In this document: in pieces, positions 5,317 through 8,004 of the stretch
Layout: the number at the start of each line of letters is the position of its first letter
Position numbering within the stretch: position 1 is the first letter of the stretch
From: DAOMFB01 sp035519355
Lineage (GTDB): Bacteria > Acidobacteriota > Thermoanaerobaculia > UBA5066
Assembly: GCA_035519355.1 (NCBI GenBank)
Contig: DATIWM010000223.1
Location: 1 to 8,004 of the forward strand
DNA: 8,004 bases
Direction of reading: 5' to 3'
Made by a program: the position numbers and the translations under genes
The notes under the pieces: generated by a model
The model's input: the letters and a program-made list of their open reading frames with translations, nothing else
The model's database searches: none
Told to the model about the DNA's origin: nothing

Positions 5317-7506
5317 TCAGACGACCCAAGCCACGCCGATCGAGAGAAGGTCGACCTGGGCCTTCTGCGGGACGACGCGGACGCTCTCGAATCGGGACGG
5401 GTCGGCCGGAGCGACCTGTGCTTCGAGGTCGGCCACTTCGGCCCGCAGCGCCTCGACCTTCGCCTCCGCCGCCGTTTCCATCCGGCTCTTCGTCAGGACG
5501 GACCCGACCTTCCCCGTCTTCAGGGTCTTGCGTCGACCGAGGAGCCCGCCGAGGACGTCGGCGGCCGCGGTGGCGATCGCCGTGTATTTCTCCACCTCCC
5601 GCCCCGTCACCTGCGCCTCGGCGGCGGCGAGGTCCCGCCGCTTCTTCTCCAGCTTCTCCCGGACCGCGGCCGGGGCCGACCCGGCGCCGATCCGCCGCGC
5701 GAACTCCTCGCCGGATTCGCCGGGCACCGACAGCGCCTTCGTGACGGGGTCGCGGAGGAGCGCCGCCTCCAGCTTGTCGGGGAGCCGTTCCTTCGCCGAC
5801 TTCTCGAGCACGCGGACCGCGGACGGACCGAACCAGGCGGGAAGGTCTCCGTACCGGAACGTTCCGGACGGCGGCGCGTCGAGGAGCTGCTGTGCGGAGA
5901 TGTCGGCGCTCTCCCCTTCGAGGACCACCGACGCGTCGGCGACGTCGAGCGGGAAGAGCTTCACACCGGTCGTCTCCGGCGAGGCGCTCCCTGGGTCGGC
6001 CCGGTAACGGACGGCGACCTTCACGTAGAGATGGGGCGTCGCGATGTCGGCCCCCCGCTTCGCCACCCAGCGGGCCGTCCAGGGCGACGGGATCGGCGGC
6101 GGGCCCCCCGCCGCCGGCGCCTCCGCCTTCATCGCCTCGGGCGCCGTCCCCGGCGGCGCGGCCCCTTTCGTCCGGGCGATCTCCTCGCGCGTCATCGGGC
6201 CGCGGAGGTAGCAGAGGGCCCAGCGCGTCTCCATGAGAACCGGGCCCTTCGCGTGGACGTCGTGCAGGAGGAAGACCCGCTTCCGCGTCTTGTCGAGGAG
6301 CTTCGCCGCGTCGCCGCCCCCCGCGTCGGCGAGTCCCGACGAGAGGCGGTCCCGGTCGCGCTCGGTCTGCAGCGTCCCGACCCACCAGCAGCCGCAGTTC
6401 GCGAGCCCCTTGTAGTCGAGGTCGACGGGGTTCTGCGTGGCGAGGACGACGCCGACCCCGAACGCGCGCGCCTGCTTGAGGAGGGTCAGAAGGGGGGCCT
6501 TCGTCGGCGGGCCGGCCGACGGCGGAAAGAACCCGAAAATCTCGTCGATGTAGAGAAGCGCCCGGAGCGAGGAGCTTCCCGGCTGCGTTCGCATCCACGC
6601 CTTGACCCGCGTGAGAAGCGTCGCGACGACGAAGAGGCGCTCGGCGTCGCCGAGGTGGGCGATGGAGACGATCGAGAGACGGGGACGTCCCCCGGCGCCC
6701 GGCGAGAGCATGGCGGCGACGTCCAGCGGGGCTCCCTTCCGGAAGGCTGCCGTGGCCGGCGACGCGGCGACGCTGTTCAGCGCGAGGACGAGGGCCTGCC
6801 GCTCCTTCGCCGGGTAGAACGACTCCAGCGGCAGCGCACCGACCGTCGGGAAGGGGGGCGACGCGACGGCCGTCACGAGCGGCTCGAGCCGCGCCGTCTC
6901 CCCTCTTTCCCAGAGCGCCTCGATGCACCGGGCGAGGAGGATCATCTCGCGCGACCTCACCGGGTCGGCGCCGATGCCGGCGAGGCCGAGGACTCCCGAC
7001 GCGAAGGCCGTGACGACGTCACGGCGGTCCTCCTCGTCCGCGCCCGGAGGGGGCGGCGGGCAGGAGCCGACGAGGTCGAGCGGCAGCCCCGCGGCCCCGC
7101 CGGGGGTATAGATCGCCGCGTCCCGCGAGTCCGCGTAGGCCGCCACGTCGGCGGGGCCGAGACCCCAGGCGGCGAGGCCCTCCGTCCACCTCTTCGCCTC
7201 CCCGTCCGCGGTCGTCCCCCCCTTCGGGTCGACCCAGGGACCGAACTCCCCGGCCGAAAGCCCCGGAAACGCGAGGAGGAGATTCCCGAGATCTCCCTTC
7301 GGGTCGACGGCGAGGACGGGAAGGCCGGACTTCAACAGCCCCTCGATCAGGACGATGCCGAGCGCGGTCTTCCCGCTCCCGGTCATCCCGACGATGAGAC
7401 CATGCGTCGTCAGGTCGTCCGGGTCGAACAGGAATTTCTCTCCGGTCGTCTTGCCGGAGACCCGGTCGACCGTCCGGCCGAGGAAGATCGCTTCCGGTTT
7501 CGCCAT
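5317..7506 (-). CDS. HerA-like P-loop ATPase (DUF87/HerA-FtsK superfamily) with C-terminal coiled coils
   Basis: This 729-residue cytosolic ATPase belongs to a widespread uncharacterised HerA-like family. It has Walker A GMTGSGKT at 40-47, a conserved DPKGDLGN at 68-75, SREMILL at 185-191, and FYPAKERQALVLALN at 230-244. Then come Walker B LLYIDE at 317-322 followed by IFGFFPP, a polar sensor ATQNPVDLDYKGL at 356-368, and TERDRDR at 381-387, which may supply an arginine finger. Walker A lies only about 40 residues from the N-terminus, so the HAS-barrel of classical HerA is absent or reduced. The C-terminal part has coiled coil (about 613-641), a Gly/Ala-rich segment ending GGLLGRRK (about 642-660), a second coiled coil (about 676-700) and a beta-like tail. 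The start is ATG 7506, since the frame stays open upstream but runs into the divergent gene; MAKPEAIFLGR matches the family opening. No Shine-Dalgarno is seen; GATAAA lies 9 bases before the ATG. It is followed by the antiporter gene after 13 bases. No NurA nuclease gene is present. Function is unknown; DNA translocation is a family-based guess. Confidence 0.85.
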   Translation of the reverse strand: MAKPEAIFLGRTVDRVSGKTTGEKFLFDPDDLTTHGLIVGMTGSGKTALGIVLIEGLLKSGLPVLAVDPKGDLGNLLLAFPGLSAGEFGPWVDPKGGTTADGEAKRWTEGLAAWGLGPADVAAYADSRDAAIYTPGGAAGLPLDLVGSCPPPPPGADEEDRRDVVTAFASGVLGLAGIGADPVRSREMILLARCIEALWERGETARLEPLVTAVASPPFPTVGALPLESFYPAKERQALVLALNSVAASPATAAFRKGAPLDVAAMLSPGAGGRPRLSIVSIAHLGDAERLFVVATLLTRVKAWMRTQPGSSSLRALLYIDEIFGFFPPSAGPPTKAPLLTLLKQARAFGVGVVLATQNPVDLDYKGLANCGCWWVGTLQTERDRDRLSSGLADAGGGDAAKLLDKTRKRVFLLHDVHAKGPVLMETRWALCYLRGPMTREEIARTKGAAPPGTAPEAMKAEAPAAGGPPPIPSPWTARWVAKRGADIATPHLYVKVAVRYRADPGSASPETTGVKLFPLDVADASVVLEGESADISAQQLLDAPPSGTFRYGDLPAWFGPSAVRVLEKSAKERLPDKLEAALLRDPVTKALSVPGESGEEFARRIGAGSAPAAVREKLEKKRRDLAAAEAQVTGREVEKYTAIATAAADVLGGLLGRRKTLKTGKVGSVLTKSRMETAAEAKVEALRAEVADLEAQVAPADPSRFESVRVVPQKAQVDLLSIGVAWVV

Positions 7507-7508
7507 AC

Positions 7509-7535
7509 CGGCGAGTTTATCGTCGCGTCTCGCCG
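7509..7535. promoter_or_regulatory. Inverted repeat in divergent promoter region (candidate operator)
   Basis: CGGCGAG (7509-7515) and CTCGCCG (7529-7535) are perfect 7-bp inverted arms separated by 13 bases. They sit within the 40-bp gap between the divergent ATPase and thioesterase starts and touch the -10-like hexamer of each gene. A dimeric regulator bound here could affect both genes. With a GC-rich arm and no known regulator motif, this is a candidate only. Confidence 0.4.
7516..7521 (-). promoter_or_regulatory. Putative -10 element of the ATPase-antiporter transcript
   Basis: Read on the minus strand this is GATAAA, four of six matches to TATAAT, ending 9 bases before the ATPase ATG. 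The transcript would be leaderless or have a leader of only two or three bases, consistent with the lack of a Shine-Dalgarno sequence. No -35 match is visible. Confidence 0.35.
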
Positions 7536-7540
7536 ATAAT
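7535..7540 (+). promoter_or_regulatory. Putative -10 element giving a leaderless thioesterase transcript
   Basis: GATAAT matches five of six consensus bases and ends 6 bases before the ATG at 7547, so transcription would start at or next to the start codon. No Shine-Dalgarno sequence precedes this ATG. No -35 hexamer is evident. Confidence 0.45.
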
Positions 7541-7546
7541 CCCGTC

Positions 7547-7921
7547 ATGTCGGAACTCCGCCAGCCCGCGATTCGCGTGACGATGTTCCCGCGCGACACG
7601 AACGCCCACGGGACGATCTTCGGCGGCATTCTCCTCGCCTACCTCGACCAGGCCGGCGCCAACGCCACGAGGGCTCACTGCGAGCGCGTCGTGACGGTGA
7701 AGATGACGGAGGTCGTCTTCCACGCCCCGGTTCTCGTCGGCGACGTCGTCAGTTTCTACGCACGGATTACGCGGATCGGAACGTCGTCCATCACCGTCCA
7801 CGTGGACGTCGAGGCGGAGCGCTGGCGGGGCGACGGTCTCCCGGTGAAGGTGACCGAAGCGGAGATCGTCTACGTGAACGTGGACCCGCGCGGACGCCCC
7901 TGCCCCATCCCGCCTCGCTGA
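7547..7921 (+). CDS. Acyl-CoA thioesterase, hotdog fold, YciA family
   Basis: This 124-residue cytosolic thioesterase would hydrolyse acyl-CoA to free acid and CoA, a role usually linked to adjusting acyl-CoA pools. The alignment with YciA-type enzymes is clear over nearly the whole length. DTNAHGTIFGG at 17-27 corresponds to DTNANGDIFGG, with the conserved Asn19. LDQAG at 33-37 carries the conserved Asp34 at the start of the central hotdog helix. HAPVLVGDVVSFYAR at 59-73 corresponds to the P-x-x-x-GD strand that shapes the active site. TEAEIVYVNVDPRGRP near the C-terminus matches the family's ATEA...VAVDPEGKP. His21 and Thr23 replace the commoner Asn and Asp of E. coli YciA. The ATG at 7547 is the only plausible start: further upstream the frame lies antisense to the ATPase gene. 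There is no ribosome binding site. It is divergent from the ATPase gene across 40 bases. Acyl chain preference is unknown. Confidence 0.93.
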   Translation: MSELRQPAIRVTMFPRDTNAHGTIFGGILLAYLDQAGANATRAHCERVVTVKMTEVVFHAPVLVGDVVSFYARITRIGTSSITVHVDVEAERWRGDGLPVKVTEAEIVYVNVDPRGRPCPIPPR

Positions 7922-8004
7922 CGACCCGCCTCTCCCGGACCCGCCGTGTCCTTCATAACGGATCGAAATCCATTCCGTTGAATCAAAAGCCGTATCGGAG
8001 CCTT
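7922..8004. other. Non-coding tail of the window
   Basis: These 83 bases after the thioesterase stop carry no recognisable gene. The second half is clearly less GC-rich than the rest of the window, which fits an intergenic or promoter region for whatever follows. A TTG at 7979-7981 opens a frame to the window edge, but nine codons cannot be judged. No T-run terminator is seen. Confidence 0.5.
7957..7979. other. Small hairpin with two alternative pairings
   Basis: AACGGA (7957-7962) can pair with TCCGTT (7974-7979) across 11 bases. Alternatively GGAT (7960-7963) can pair with ATCC (7968-7971) around CGAA; on the minus strand that loop reads TTCG, a stable tetraloop. The two pairings exclude each other. 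No poly-T follows on either strand, so it is not a standard terminator. Its role, if any, is unknown. Confidence 0.35.

Noticed and set aside
3765..5744. A 659-codon open frame on the plus strand, antisense to the antiporter and the end of the ATPase gene
   Set aside because: Its translation is dominated by Arg, Gly, Asp and Glu with no domain or hydrophobic pattern. It is the complementary-frame shadow expected when the true genes have G/C-rich third positions.
6031..7539. A 502-codon plus-strand open frame opposite the ATPase gene
   Set aside because: It is Arg-rich low-complexity shadow sequence; the minus strand carries intact Walker A and B motifs.
7507..7629. Upstream extension of the ATPase frame by 41 codons
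   Set aside because: It would overlap the start of the divergent thioesterase, and the extra residues do not resemble the family; the ATG at 7506 gives the usual N-terminus.
7865..7956. A short minus-strand frame starting at the ATG at 7956
   Set aside because: It is 28 codons or so, overlaps the end of the thioesterase gene in antisense, and has no ribosome binding site at the right distance or recognisable product.

Overview
The window is very GC-rich (by eye about two thirds or more G+C, with strong G/C bias at third codon positions) and almost entirely coding. It suggests a free-living, respiring bacterium of a high-GC lineage such as Acidobacteriota, Myxococcota or relatives. The pointers are the fused membrane/spermidine-synthase-like protein, the HerA-like ATPase family, the b558-type SdhC and the codon bias. 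That assignment is inference, since there is no rRNA or other phylogenetic marker here. I see no tRNA, rRNA, CRISPR array, insertion sequence or phage gene.

Layout, left to right. Positions 1-1176 (minus strand) hold the start of a TCA-cycle/respiratory operon: malate dehydrogenase (mdh), then, 38 bases on, the first 70 codons of the succinate dehydrogenase/fumarate reductase cytochrome b subunit (sdhC), which runs off the left edge. Positions 1177-1366 are a divergent intergenic region. A small four-helix-bundle protein (plus, 1367-1726) converges on a 510-residue membrane-anchored spermidine-synthase-like protein (minus, 1737-3269). From the next divergent promoter region (3270-3373) a small secreted or membrane-anchored Ala/Pro-rich protein is read rightward (3374-3715). 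It converges on a minus-strand pair: a HerA-like P-loop ATPase (7506-5317) followed 13 bases later by a CPA1-type Na+/H+ antiporter (5303-3729). A 40-bp divergent promoter region then separates the ATPase from a plus-strand YciA-type acyl-CoA thioesterase (7547-7921). The last 83 bases are non-coding as far as can be seen and carry a small hairpin.

How the genes work together: mdh and sdhC are one pathway unit (malate/oxaloacetate and succinate/fumarate steps). The ATPase and antiporter look co-transcribed, but no biochemical link is evident. The rest looks like ordinary single genes. I see no convincing new multi-gene system. The more interesting points are an apparent mix of Shine-Dalgarno-led and leaderless genes, with -10-like hexamers 6-9 bases before three ATGs; an inverted repeat placed between two mirrored -10 elements; a HerA-like ATPase without a NurA partner whose C-terminus is coiled coil, Gly/Ala-rich hairpin, coiled coil; and a small Ala/Pro-rich membrane protein with a 9-bp tandem repeat inside its transmembrane segment.
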